From contig MU004195.1 of the NCBI GenBank assembly GCA_010093605.1, positions 1,073,736 to 1,137,735 on the forward strand: 64,000 bases of DNA, written 5' to 3'. This DNA is from Lophium mytilinum (taxonomy: Eukaryota > Ascomycota > Dothideomycetes > Mytilinidiales > Mytilinidiaceae). This document shows positions 11,609 through 22,254 of the stretch, one piece after another (the first letter of the stretch is position 1; each line of letters opens with the position of its first letter). The position numbers and the translations under genes are program-made. The notes below the pieces were generated by a model. It saw only the letters and a list, made by a program, of their open reading frames with translations. It was not told the origin of the DNA and did not search any database.

Positions 11609-12892
11609 CTAAGGCTCGAGTCCGTACTTGGTTAAGAGCTCCCTGCGCTCGGCGAGATAATATTCTGGGCTGAGACTGCCATCGTCGTCAGGCTCGTACA
11701 AAGGCAGGTGAATGAGACTCTTGCCCTTTGAATCTCGCACGTTGATATTTGCGCCTCCTTCTATAAGGATGCGTGCGTAATGAAGCGAGTGTGAAGTGAT
11801 AGCCTCCTGCAAAGTCGTCATGCCCTGGTAACTACGGGCCTCGAGGTCAAGTGTGCCGGAGATGAGACGGGTCCAGGTCCCCGCGTAGTCTTCTGTGAGC
11901 TCTACAGCTTCGTGGATGGGAAGATTACCTTCCGGCAACCCGTCTTGGTACTCCCCTAGCTCATCTCTCACGTTCGTATCGACCCCATAGTCGAGGAGGT
12001 ACTCTGACTTCTTTGGATGGACACCCAGTTTAAGGGTCTCGAATAGGGGTAAGACTAGCTTCGCGTCGGGGAGGGCGGGGCCCTGGCAATTAGGGTCTGC
12101 GCCGTGCTTCAGCAGCTCGAGGACTACGCTGGGTGGAAATTCGGAATTGAAACAGGCTGTGTGGAGCACGGTTGTCAAGCGCGTGCCACCGTCTACGGAG
12201 TTGTAGTCCAGGACCTGCCTGGTCCGAGGGGGCTGCCAGTGGATATCCGCCCCCGCTTCGATGAGAAGCCTAAGAATGTCGCCATTCCTAGCTCGAAAGG
12301 TGTAAGGTACATCCGTACGAGGGTGGTACTCAGCATAATAGCCCACGTCCTTTGACAAGCCCATAGGATCTGCGCCCAGCTGTAGCAATCCTTGGACCAC
12401 TTGGAGCTCTTCCTCGTTCACGGCCCATCCACATTCACACCACTGTCCGTGTTCGCACTCGGCCTTGGGGCGTTTATTGAGCTTGTGTGGCACGCGGTCT
12501 AGATAAACACCAAAGACGCTTGTTACCTGGTCCTTGTTCAAGGGTGCGGGCGCATTACTGGCGTAGTCGACGAGTTTCTTGATAACATCGGAGGGGGCGA
12601 ATTCAAAGGCCCAATCTAACGCATTCCAGCGGGCACCCTCCTCAATATCGACGGCATTGTGGCGGAGGAGGTAATCCACGAGGTGTTTACGCTTCCACGT
12701 GAGTGCGTAATCCAGGGTGGTCCCTCCCTTGCTAGCCCCCTCCGGCCTCCATGAGAGAGCGCGCTTGTGGAGCTCGTGTTGAAGGCGCCTGTTGAGCAGC
12801 GAGTGGGTTCTGATAAGATGGGCAAGATCCGCGTTGTCGCAGTAGCTAACGACCTCCAGATGCAACTCCATAGGCAGGGCGAGGAACGACAT
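11609..12892 (-). CDS. F-box/ankyrin-repeat protein, copy A
   Basis: Single exon of 427 aa from the ATG at 12892. The frame is open upstream to 13090, but the F-box begins right at this Met (MSFLALPMELHLEVVSYCDN) and a TATA box lies 81 bp upstream. The F-box-like region spans residues 1-45 (LPMELHLEVVSYCDNADLAHLIRTH). It is followed by about six to eight degenerate ankyrin repeats, clearest as LLIEAGADIHW, VVLELLKHGADPNCQ, YLLDYGVDTNVRD and ARILIEGGANINVRD. The likely role is substrate recognition in an SCF ligase or protein scaffolding; the target is unknown. It is a clear paralogue of the gene at 18160-20017 (same F-box start, same order of repeats), with the same orientation about 7 kb away. 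A CEHGQWCECGWAVNEEELQVV segment between the repeats is shared with the paralogue (HPCECRWAVSESELEVV). Confidence 0.85.
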   Translation of the reverse strand: MSFLALPMELHLEVVSYCDNADLAHLIRTHSLLNRRLQHELHKRALSWRPEGASKGGTTLDYALTWKRKHLVDYLLRHNAVDIEEGARWNALDWAFEFAPSDVIKKLVDYASNAPAPLNKDQVTSVFGVYLDRVPHKLNKRPKAECEHGQWCECGWAVNEEELQVVQGLLQLGADPMGLSKDVGYYAEYHPRTDVPYTFRARNGDILRLLIEAGADIHWQPPRTRQVLDYNSVDGGTRLTTVLHTACFNSEFPPSVVLELLKHGADPNCQGPALPDAKLVLPLFETLKLGVHPKKSEYLLDYGVDTNVRDELGEYQDGLPEGNLPIHEAVELTEDYAGTWTRLISGTLDLEARSYQGMTTLQEAITSHSLHYARILIEGGANINVRDSKGKSLIHLPLYEPDDDGSLSPEYYLAERRELLTKYGLEP

Positions 12893-12972
12893 TTTGGTGA
12901 TATGGTGGGATGGTGGTGGTGGGAGATGATGTGTGGGTAACTGATAATAAAGAATTTCGTGCCAGAGATGGT

Positions 12973-12980
12973 CTTTTATA
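12973..12980 (-). promoter_or_regulatory. TATA box
   Basis: TATAAAAG on the minus strand, 81-88 bp upstream of the ATG at 12892. This supports that start over the upstream in-frame Met at 13090. Confidence 0.5.
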
Positions 12981-13545
12981 TGCGGAGCTGGGGGGTTCCA
13001 TGGTGAATCCGCCGGAGCTGCCAGCTTCGTCAACTTAATCGCAATCCGGCACCGCCCAAGATGGCCTGGTGAATTATCAGATTCGCCCAAATCGTCCTAG
13101 CAATGTACGTGTGTATGTACATACCAGGGCCTCTAACGCGCTGTTAGGCAATCTTACACAGGCCTGGAGCGATTGGAAATTTATATTATAGGAGGTTTTC
13201 GAACACAATGACAGACTCGTGACCGTCGCTCCTCCAAGGACAGCGTGCAGTTTTGTTGCATCCAGGTCGTAGTAACTGACTGTAGGTGGAAGATGAGCTA
13301 ATATACAGGAACACACCTAAGTATGCTACCGTGATTTCTTACTGTAGTGGTTGTTACAATCCAACAAGTATTACGCCACTGTGATCTTGCTCGTTCCCCA
13401 TCACCATCTGGAGTAGCTCCGCTGTCAGGTGATCTGCAGTTCAAAAGGTAGCCGAAATCCCATGGTATCAAATACTACTTCTCGTTTGGACTTTCATAAC
13501 CTACGGGGGTACATCGAAGAGCCGCAAACAATTGTGCACAGACTT
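12981..13545. other. intergenic, no gene seen
   Basis: About 560 bp between the promoter of F-box/ankyrin copy A and the 3' end of the Zn2Cys6 gene. Nothing further is supported. Confidence 0.4.
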
Positions 13546-15504
13546 TTAGCAAAGGATCGCTTGACTAAGTGCTCTTCCGGAAAATTGTGAGGTTGGATCT
13601 GTTTTATCCCGAGTCCAGCCATCACTCACGCCCCAGCGTTGAAAGTATCTGTCAAGGGATGTCTGGAGCACGTCCTCTGCACTGCTCATGCAGTCGACAC
13701 CTTCACTCCGGGTGCTGCTATGAATATGCCTCAGCGCGGCGCGAGCGATATACGGGTACATTGGAGGCATGGCATCAATCGGTTGCGTCGCTGTGTTGGC
13801 AGGAGACGCCGCGACGAGGGTCTCGGCGATTTCGACAACCATCTTCGTGGCGGTGTCAAGCACCCCTAGCGATCTCTTGTACCACTCCTCCAGTGGTATG
13901 AAGTTGGCTCTGACAGCCTGCGGGTCTAGGTTGAGAATGTGCCAGTGTAATGTGAATAGCGCCCTATTTTTGGAGCGTTAGGGCTGCCTAGTAAAGCTGC
14001 CCAAACGAAAATTGGGGGAGCAGAAGAAGCGAGTGAGAGCGACGGGCTGACCTAATAGCGATATTTATTGCTGCACAAGAAAGGACACCCGACTGCCCCT
14101 GGGCTTGCGACATAACCAAGGACAGAAAGGCTTGGATATTGGTATCTAGCCTGTCAAGCAGAAGCAGTCGAGAATCAATGTCGGCAGTGTCAAAGCCTTT
14201 GAGAACCTGATCCAGAAGACAAGTCGCTTGGGCTGTCCGACCAAAACCTCCTACCTTTAGCGACGTCAGACAGGACACGGGGATGTTTGGTAGGGACTCT
14301 GGCTCTAATATGTCGAGCTGGTCGAGGACATGGGATTCGATCGGCAGTCGAGGATCTCTACCAGGAAAGCGAGCAACCAGCGGTTGGTCGAGAACTGCCG
14401 CCTCGCTGAAGAAGGCTCTGTCACCAGCACGGTGTTACTTTGATTTGCTTCCATGATTTGTCAAGCATACTAAGAGAAACATACCGCTCGTAGATAACGA
14501 TCCCCCACCACGTGTTTGCTGCTTCTTCAGCTTGCAGCAGGATGTCACCATTCGTATTGTGACTGGCTGCAGGTGTCATCTGCGTCTGATAGTTGTCGCG
14601 GGCGTGTATACGTGCGGCATAGGCCATTCGCGCACTGCCTGCGATGGTGACGAATGCATCCTCCGCCCGGCCATGTGTGTACTCATAAATGGCTAGCAAA
14701 AGACCGGCTTGGATCAGAGGGATGGAGGATGAGCAAGAAACCTGAACCTGCGCGAAGAGAGACTTCGCAGGCAAATAGAGTGACTGCTGCTTGACGGATT
14801 GATTGACATCATGTTTAGGTTGATATCCTAGTGCAGGGGCGTGTGTGATAAGGCAGATAGTCAGTAGCAAGACGGAGAAGTCGGCAGCTGGGGTTACTCC
14901 TAGCGTGATGAGGTTGTTGTAGAAGCGTATACGGGAGATGATAGGCAGGTGGCGATGAAAATCCTGGAAATAGCGGGCGCTGATGTCGTCTACAAACTGA
15001 CCGGTCGCACGAATGATGCCATGGACCTCGGAATACACTTGACTTCTGATTCCTGGTGATTAGCCAAGTGCTTATACATGGAGTAAACCAAGAGAGCGAA
15101 GCACTTCGATAGCCAAAGTCTAATTATAGAAAGAGAGATCTTGAAAAGGGCAACTAAACTCGGGGACCTCGTCTGTAGTCTGGTTTGAAAGCAAATTTGA
15201 GGACAGGATCGTGTCAGAGGAGACGATTTTCAAGCGCTGCCGTGTACCCGAACTCAGTGCAGCATAGTGATTGTTGACGGTAGGGGTAGCATGATTCCGC
15301 GACCTTGGGATTAGAGCATAAACACAATCCAGCTCTTTCCTATCCTGCTGGTTAGCATTGCCAAGTGATGAGGGCTTGGGCGAGTAACTGGATGCAATAG
15401 CCGCAAGACGGCAACGACTTGTTACACTTCTTCTTCCGAGTCTTACACATCACACACGCCTGGGTGGCTCGAGCTGTACGCAGTCGACCGCCGTCGGCCG
15501 CCAT
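13546..15504 (-). CDS. Zn2Cys6 transcription factor
   Basis: Gal4-type regulator. The zinc cluster is at residues 17-44 with C-X2-C-X6-C-X6-C-X2-C-X6-C (C17, C20, C27, C34, C37, C44). The last Cys is supplied by exon 2 across a 49-nt intron (15388..15340), and only the GATAG acceptor keeps the frame. Exon 1 is 15504..15389 and exon 2 starts at 15339. A second intron falls near 15150-15050 but its ends are uncertain. Later exons end or start at 14485/14417 and 14052/13963, and the last exon runs to the stop at 13546. The middle has the fungal-TF homology region, with IVIYERAFFSEAAVLDQPL restored across an intron and ALFTLHWHILNLDPQ across another. The protein ends in DRYFQRWGVSDGW. It is probably a nuclear pathway-specific activator. 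It faces the amidohydrolase gene across a promoter with repeated CGG motifs, suggesting that enzyme as a target. An in-frame Met at 15561 is an alternative start. Confidence 0.8.
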
Positions 15505-16117
15505 TGTCGGGGACCGCTGGGCTAGCCTCGATAGTCCTAGAGATGCTCCGAATGTGTGCACCGGGTGATATTGATAAAACTGTATATGGCTGACAAATGT
15601 CTAAGCCAATTCCAAGGTTGTTGACGAATCGGTGTTGGGTTGTGTCTGGTGATGTTGTCGGATTACACTGTCGGGCTTGTCGGCCGCTGTCGGGTGCTAA
15701 GCTTAGAACGGCACAACGTCAGTACATCCAGTCCCTGTACTCAGCACGCTATGTTTTAACCTTGGAAGCATATGTCGTGTCTCAGCGTATGAAAATTCGC
15801 TAAGGGGCAACCCGACAGCCCGTTTAGACCCATAATTACTTGGATAGGCCTAAATGATCAACTAGCGTGACAAGTGATGTGTTTGATATTGAAAGACCGT
15901 ATGGTAGACTCAGAAGAATTGACTTGAAGGCGGCTCGAGAATTTTGTAGCTTATGATGGAGTATAAAAGTTGGATACCACCACTTCCTTTTCTGAAATCG
16001 TAATTGCACCTCTCGTCAGCAAGTACGAAGTAAATCATTTATAAACCAGACGAAAGCTTGTCCATCTAGTATACAGGATTATCGTGCGTAAAAAGTAGAA
16101 TCAGCATTCTTCCCATA
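15505..16117. promoter_or_regulatory. shared divergent promoter of regulator and amidohydrolase
   Basis: 613 bp between the ATG of the Zn2Cys6 factor (minus) and that of the amidohydrolase (plus). It contains the TGTCGG cluster listed separately, and AGTATAAAAG near 15960, a TATA-like element about 155 bp upstream of the amidohydrolase ATG. Confidence 0.5.
15656..15693. promoter_or_regulatory. four TGTCGG direct repeats, candidate Zn2Cys6 binding site
   Basis: TGTCGG starts at 15656, 15669, 15678 and 15688, giving offsets of 13, 9 and 10 bp. Zn2Cys6 proteins bind CGG half-sites whose orientation and spacing set specificity, so a direct-repeat array between a regulator and its neighbour is a natural operator candidate. 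That it is bound is an inference. Confidence 0.5.
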
Positions 16118-17509
16118 ATGGCACCAATCTGCTTCATCCTTTCCGACGTGCGCATTTTCACCGGCACCGACACCATCGAGTCCGGCTATGTTGTCGTTAA
16201 GGACGGCCTCATCTCCGCTGTGTCTGCTGGCCCAGCACCAGCAGACGCTGATGTTCAAATCATCTCTAAGCCAGGCTACACGGTCCTTCCCGGCTTCATC
16301 GACGCCCACATGCACGCCGACAAGGGACAGGAACTCGCACTGTACCAGTCCCTCGCATTCGGCGTCACCACCGTCATGGACATGCACAATGAGACAGTCA
16401 ACGTGCACAAGCTAAAGAAACTCGCAGCTGAGAAGAAAGACAAGGCCGCCGACTTCAAGGCCGCCGGTGTGGCTGCGACTATCGATGGCGGATGGCCGAT
16501 GCCTGTAGTGACGGCACACGACAAGAGCGAAGAGGTGAGGCTGATAATTTCCCCAAGGCAAACCCCTCGCGACCCCGATGCAGGGCTAACTCCAATCCCA
16601 TAGACGGCTGCCGAAATCGCAACCTGGCCCAAACTGGCCTCTGTCGCCGACGCCGAAGCATATGTCGCACACAACCTCTCGCCCGCTGGCGGCGCTGACT
16701 ATACCAAGCTGATGCACGAGTCCGGTGCGGCTTTGGGACAGCCCTTCCCCAAGCCATCGCTCGATATCCAGCAGGCTGTCATCACCGCAACCCATGCGGC
16801 AGGGCACGTCGCTGTTGCGCACTGCCTCGGGCGCGCCGACACGCTGGAAGTGCTGTCGCTAGGGATCAACGGGCTGGCGCACACGTTCCTCGACGAGCCC
16901 GTCAGTGAAGAGATCGTGGACGGGTACAAGAAGGCGGGGGCATGGTGCAGCCCGACGCTGTCGCTGTTGGGAAGCCTGACGAAAGAGGGAGCGGCGGTGG
17001 CGGAGCGGTTTGCGAACGATGTGCGGGTGAAGGGGAAGCTGACGGAGAAGGGCCATGCAAATCTGTGCCGTTGCATGGGGTTTTCGAGAGAGGGAGCCAC
17101 GGTCGAGAATGCGTATGGGACGGTGCGGAGGTTGAAGGCCGAGGGGGTGCCGATTATTGTGTAAGTGATGGATGGCTGAAGATTGGTCGAGGTACTTTGT
17201 ATCGTGCTGACGCTTCTTAGGGGGTCTGATTCGGCTGGACCGGGGCTAGGCACCGCATGGGGTGTGACGTTCCACCACGAGCTGTATCTGCTTGTTAATG
17301 AGTGCGGCTTCTCGCCTAGGGAGGCTCTCCATGCGGGAACAGCATTGACTGCTAAGCTCTTCGGCTGGAATGATCGAGGACGGATTGCACAAGGACTCAA
17401 AGCCGATCTTGTTATGGTTGAAGGAAACCCGTTGGATGATATTAATGCTACCCTCAGCATCAGGGGTGTCTGGCGTGACGGCATTCAGGCCAAGGACTTC
17501 CAGAAATAG
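16118..17509 (+). CDS. metal-dependent amidohydrolase
   Basis: Exons 16118..16534, 16604..17160 and 17221..17509 give 420 aa. It is an amidohydrolase-superfamily enzyme of the imidazolonepropionase/dipeptidase-like group, with a TIM barrel plus beta-sandwich. The metal site shows as H64 and H66 in DAHMHAD, H212 in VAHCLG, H232 in GLAHTF and D328 in VGSDSAG. K174 in DYTKLM sits where the carboxylated Lys of binuclear members lies. The C-terminal FGWNDRGRIAQGLKADLVMVEGNP is the standard return to the sandwich domain. No signal peptide is seen, so it is probably cytosolic, hydrolysing a cyclic amide or peptide-like compound; the substrate is unknown. It is divergent from the Zn2Cys6 gene, which may control it. 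Confidence 0.9.
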
Positions 17510-18159
17510 GCTGTGCGGCCAGGCAGATTGGATATGATATATCTGGGCATACATACTTACCACCGCCTAAGGTAACCCGGAAAGGTTTAAAGGCCTGTTA
17601 AAATGGTAATGTTTGAATGCGGAGAAAGGGTTGGGGAAATCCAAGCGGGCTTCAATCAATCAATTGATATCAGATAACGGCATCACCACAAGGGCCGATG
17701 TCAGCTTACCCATTCGAAATGGGGTAGACTTGAAAATGTGATCGCCTACAGTGACAGGCCATAAACCTGGGCACACTGGCTCACCAATGCTTGGGGTACC
17801 CCCATAAGACTTCCAAGATCCAGCGGCGATGTCGAGGTTCAAGGACTAGAGATTAGACTATCTCTTGACTATCTGGCTGTTCAGTAACTAGGCTACCCCG
17901 AACAGTGGTGTCGAGGGAACAATTTGAAGCTAAGCAGGAATGAGTTCACGTGCCCAGACTTAGGGCCTAGCACTGTAAACATCACAGACCGTAAGACACA
18001 TTGTAAAGAGGATGAGATGGGTTAAAGTTTGAGGATTTGACTATTACAGGAAAAAACTTGAGAGAGTTGAGAAAGTAGCATTCGAAAAGGCATTCAAAAA
18101 GAAAGGTGTCGGGAAGCTTCGAGTGAAGCAGACGACCTGGTCCGACCACATGAGCACTT
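17510..18159. other. convergent intergenic region, no gene seen
   Basis: 650 bp between the amidohydrolase stop and the stop of F-box/ankyrin copy B. The minus frames at 17660-17842 and 18044-18274 show nothing recognisable. Confidence 0.4.
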
Positions 18160-20017
18160 TCAATACCTTGACTCCAGAAGGGTAGCGTATCTCGGGGCCA
18201 AAGCGAATCCGCAACGCATACTGAACAACGAATTGTCCTTCATCCACCACTGTCCTTGGCGGTCGATATCCCACTCTGCCGATGACCAGTTATTCCATTC
18301 CTGCCAGCCAAGTTGCCCTTCCATATCCTTGACGTACCAAACGTCTCTCAGTTGCTTCCGGAACTCCATACCTTTTCGACCTCCTCTATCTGGGAATTGC
18401 TCTAGGGCGTCCTTGATGTTGAGGAGAGCTTTCCAGAGGAATTTGAACGAGACGCTGAGTTGAACAGAAGAGCCGAGGTATCTTGATTCAACACGGCCGC
18501 GCCTCACGGCATGAGAATGAGCCTCATCCGTGGGAATGAGTTCCAAATTATGAGTCTCGAGACCGTGATTAGTGAGAAAGTGGATACGATTGGCCAAGCG
18601 AATGTCGTATGTGTAGTTGGGATCCTCACGGTAGTCCCAAGCGTTGTCGCCCAGCAAGTCGAGTTTGCCATTAACGATCCCTAAGCCACCATACACACCG
18701 CCGTACTCCAGATCGTATTCCGGCAGTTCCATGAGACTCTTGCCCTTACATTTTATCCGCGCGTCCGCGCCGGCTTTGAGGAGCAATCGAGCGTGATGCA
18801 GCTTGCCGTATTCAACTGCAGCTTGCAATGCTGTGTTGCCATGTCTATCCCAGTCATCTAGGTTCGGAACTGGCGTAACTGAAATGATCTTCTTCATGAA
18901 GGAATATGTTCCCTCATACATTGCGACTTTGTCAATCAGACGATTGCCGTCGTCGTCTCTTAGAGTAACGTCTGCACCGTACTCGACGAGTAGTTCCGCT
19001 TTGGCTAGTCGTACAAGTTGACCGTTGAGAATGTTGATGAGCGGCGGGGGGCTTCCAGGATGGCAACAGTTGGGATCTGCACCGTGCTTCAACAGTTCTC
19101 GGACGACTCCGGGAGGGAACTTGTTATCATAACAAGCTGTGAACAGCGCCGATCTGGGGGGAATGTAATTGTAATCGTCGGTACAAGTTTTATGGATGTC
19201 GGCTCCCGCGTCAACAAGGAGTTTGAGAATTTTCTCGTTTCTAGCTCGAAATGTGAACGGTTCCGTATGGTCTTCGTAGATTCCACACTGTAGGAAGGAG
19301 CACAAGTTGAAAGGATCGTCGTAGATCTCGTCCGGTTCCTGCAGTGAAGTAGAGAAGCCCATAGAATCCGCCCCGAGCTCTAGCAGGTACTTCACCTACA
19401 AAGCCCATATTGAGTCTTCTTTCTTCTACTACTAGCTTCGGGGAAGGGAGGGGGAAGGGGGTAGGGCATGGAGGGGGGCGGCTGGCCAAACTTACCACTT
19501 CGAGTTCGGACTCACTGACAGCCCATCGACACTCACACGGATGCGGGTGCCAATGGTAATGGGGGCATCGAGAGAACTTATCCGGCACAATTTCCAGATA
19601 CATTGCAAGGAGTTTTGTCGACCACTCGGGTGTCATGGAGAAGAAACCATAATTCAACGCGTATTCCAGTAACTTGCTGATAACTTCCGCGGAGGAGAAT
19701 TGGAACGCATTCCCTAGAAGGGGCCATTCGCCGTTGTCTTTGATGCAGCTGATGTTTTGACGAAGGAGGTAGTCGACATGGCGTACGCGCTTACGGCGGA
19801 TGGCCCACCCTAGACCAGAGAGCTCATCCTCAGACCACTGTATGCTATCCTTTTCAGCACCGTTTGCGGGGCTCCAGCATACGGCGCGATTGTGGAGTTC
19901 GTTGTGAAGGCGCGCATAGAGCGAGGGGTGCGTTTGGATTAGGTTATTGAGATCTTCGTCCGCGCAATAGCTTACTATCTGCAGGTGTAGTTCCGCAGGA
20001 AGTGTTAGGAGCGCCAT
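18160..20017 (-). CDS. F-box/ankyrin-repeat protein, copy B
   Basis: Exons 20017..19496 and 19395..18160 give 585 aa across a 100-nt GTAAGT...GTAG intron. The junction restores ELEVVKYLLELGAD, an ankyrin helix pair. The N-terminus MALLTLPAELHLQIVSYCAD is an F-box-like motif closely matching copy A at 11609-12892. Ankyrin units follow, including LKLLVDAGADIHK, VVRELLKHGADPNC, ELLVEYGADVTLRDDDG and HARLLLKAGADARIK. Unlike copy A it carries about 150 extra C-terminal residues after the repeats, Trp-rich at the end (GWQEWNNWSSAEWDIDRQ). Copy A has no intron at the equivalent place. The role is likely an SCF-type adaptor or scaffold; the target is unknown. Confidence 0.85.
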
Positions 20018-20661
20018 TGTGGCGATTGGAGTGAGGTTGTCGTGGAGGAGGAGAGTGAGGGCAAAGACGGTGCAGGTGTTGATGGTTGCTATGCCAAGAG
20101 AATTAGCGCAGGGGCCTTTAAAAGTGGGGCTAGGTTTCTAAAGTGAATGCAGCGCCTTGACACAAGTCAGCGCACTATTTCGCAAAGTCTCTTCCGGCTG
20201 CCTCATAATATACGGATCTGCCCTAAGCGACGACAAGATAAGGAAATTAAAGGGTTCTGATCTGCTCTAATTGCGTTGCCTAGATTTGTACGTCTTTCGG
20301 GAACTCTTCATGAGGCGCCGGAATACCTCAGACAGTGGAAAGGAAAAATGCACAATTTTTTTTAGCCATTGTATCATTTATGAAACCGCCGATGGGCTAA
20401 AGCATACGAGCAACAGCCCGCGACACTTCCCGACTGATCATTGATCGTACCACAAAGGTCTCAGAGCGATGGATGAAAAGATGGATAGAATCGAGCCTAC
20501 CTTGCTCCTGTTTGACCAACACACAACGTGGTTAGTCTTAAGAACCTTCTCGACTTACATTCGACATATTTTCATACCTCGGACGCATCTCGTTTACCAC
20601 ACGTAGGAGTGCTAGGAACTTTGCAAGGAGTCATTCTGCCTCTCCCTTCCCCTCAAATGTC
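20018..20661. other. intergenic region with one TACCTCAGACA motif
   Basis: About 640 bp between the start of F-box/ankyrin copy B and the 3' end of the FAD oxidoreductase gene. It is AT-rich and carries one copy of the dispersed motif at 20324. No gene seen. Confidence 0.4.
20324..20340 (+). repeat. dispersed TACCTCAGACA motif, copy 1
   Basis: TACCTCAGACAGTGGAA. The same 11-base core occurs three more times at 47146, 47253 and 47517. It may be the end of a decayed repeat element. Confidence 0.6.
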
Positions 20662-21966
20662 TTACATATATAGCGTGGGATCTAGACTCTTCAAATTCGC
20701 ACTCCTCACCGCTCCCTCCCATACCAATTCGGCCAACGCACACCCCGTTCCCGGCGCGTTCTGAATTCCCCAACATGTATGCCCCGTCCCTATTAACAAA
20801 CCTTTGACGCTCGTTGCCCCAATCAACGGGCCATCGCCACTCGTTACATGCGGTAGATAGCATGCCTGCCTCGCAGTAACTTCACCGTCTCTAAGCTCAT
20901 CGCTGATCGAAGTGACTTGGTCAATCACGTCTTGACATCGCGCATCATCGACCTCCACAACATTGGTAGAGGGTGGCAGTGGAACTGTCATGTCACCCGG
21001 CCCGCAGGCGTATACCTCGTTATTCGGCCGGGCGTATATTTCTGGGGAGACGGTACGTCGCTTATCCAATTGTATACTTGTGAATAGTGCGTAAGCTGAC
21101 ACGGGGCGGGAGGGACGGATCGTGACGCTATGCGCCCTCACACTCTCAATAGGTGCCTCGGGCCAGATTGCGCTTGTCCAGGGGCCAGCTGTGAGGATTA
21201 CAGTATCAGCAGGCAATGTGTGCGTGGACCCGTCGTCCTTAGCCGTATACGTTACAGAAGTAACGGCAGAGGTGTCAGTTACGAGGTCTATCTTTTTCGC
21301 ACACCCGTAAACGATTTTGACGCCTCTCTCTTCCGCAAGCTCCGCCATAGAAGTCGTGAACTGGTATGGGTGCACTTGAGCAGTGGTAGAAGGGTCTCCC
21401 ATGGAGTCATACGCGCGAACACTCTCGGGGTCTACCCAATCGAGGTCTTTAGGGACACCGGCAGACTTCAGGAGGTCGAGAGCCTTCTGAGATCGCTTTT
21501 TTAAGGAGACGGACTCCTTATCATTTTTCTTTGCACTGGCATTGGCATTGGGGTGAGTTTTGGCGTCTAGCTGTCCACAATATACAGCACGGTATCCCCA
21601 TCTTTCAGCACCTTTGTGCTTATCGGCAAGCTACATCGGGTCAGGTGGTATACCATGGCAAAGGCATTAATGATGCAGGCCCACCTCTTTATGCAGCCTG
21701 TAGCTCAGCGGGACGAGACAGCTTGGGTATGCCCATAACGCCAAGAGCCCTCCTGCTTTCCCTGAAGCTCCTCCGGCGATCTTGGTTGCTTCGAGAAGAG
21801 TGATGGTATGGATGGCGGGATTAAACTTAGGGTGGTGGGAAAGGAAGTAGGCTGTGGTTGATCCGATAATACCGCCGCCTAGGTATTGGTTAGCGGCAGA
21901 GGGCGAATGTGAGGTGTGAGGGCAACCTATTATCACAATCCTCTTCTTCTCTGATTGAGTCGTCAT
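20662..21966 (-). CDS. FAD-dependent oxidoreductase, Tda3-like
   Basis: Exons 21966..21927, 21878..21685 and 21630..20662 give 400 aa. The first intron (48 nt) interrupts the dinucleotide-binding motif exactly: splicing gives IVIIGGGIIGSTTAYF, the D-amino-acid-oxidase-fold GxGxxG. The next block, EATKIAGGASGKAGGLLALWAYP, and the spliced RLHKELADKHKGAERWGYRAVYCG are characteristic of the fungal Tda3/SPAC1F5.03c-like group. The C-terminus has LPHVTSGDGPLIGATSVKGLLIGTGHTCWGI, the usual FAD-contacting end of the DAO fold. Length fits the group. It oxidises an unknown amine or amino-acid-like substrate; yeast Tda3 is tied to endosomal trafficking by phenotype. An in-frame Met at 22011 would add 15 residues; the second Met begins directly before the FAD motif and is preferred. 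Confidence 0.88.
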
Positions 21967-22254
21967 CTTTCGGGAATATATTTGTGGTGTAAATTGACTA
22001 GGAGCGGTCACAGAAGAACCTGACGGGCAGAGGTGGCGTTAGAAGTGTCAAGCTTCACTATCGATATCTAGCCGCAGATCGATCAACGCCACGTGAATCC
22101 TTCCTTGGCATTCCGACGTCATAGCACGCCTGTGGCATGTAAGGTTATCGAAAAGGATTGCATTGAAGACATAGGTCAGGCCTGTATAAAAAGACCCATT
22201 CGTAGAAAGAGGCCCCTAGAACTATGCCAGAGCTGTTCAGCTCATCGATCAAGC

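Noticed and set aside
13091-13316. Frames upstream of F-box/ankyrin copy A, including an N-terminal extension to 13090
   Set aside because: The F-box starts exactly at 12892 with a TATA box 81 bp upstream, so the extension is leader.
21697-21712. tRNA A-box-like GTAGCTCAGCGGGACG
   Set aside because: No B box at the right distance, no foldable cloverleaf, and the stretch codes part of the conserved LVPLSYRL segment of the FAD oxidoreductase on the other strand.
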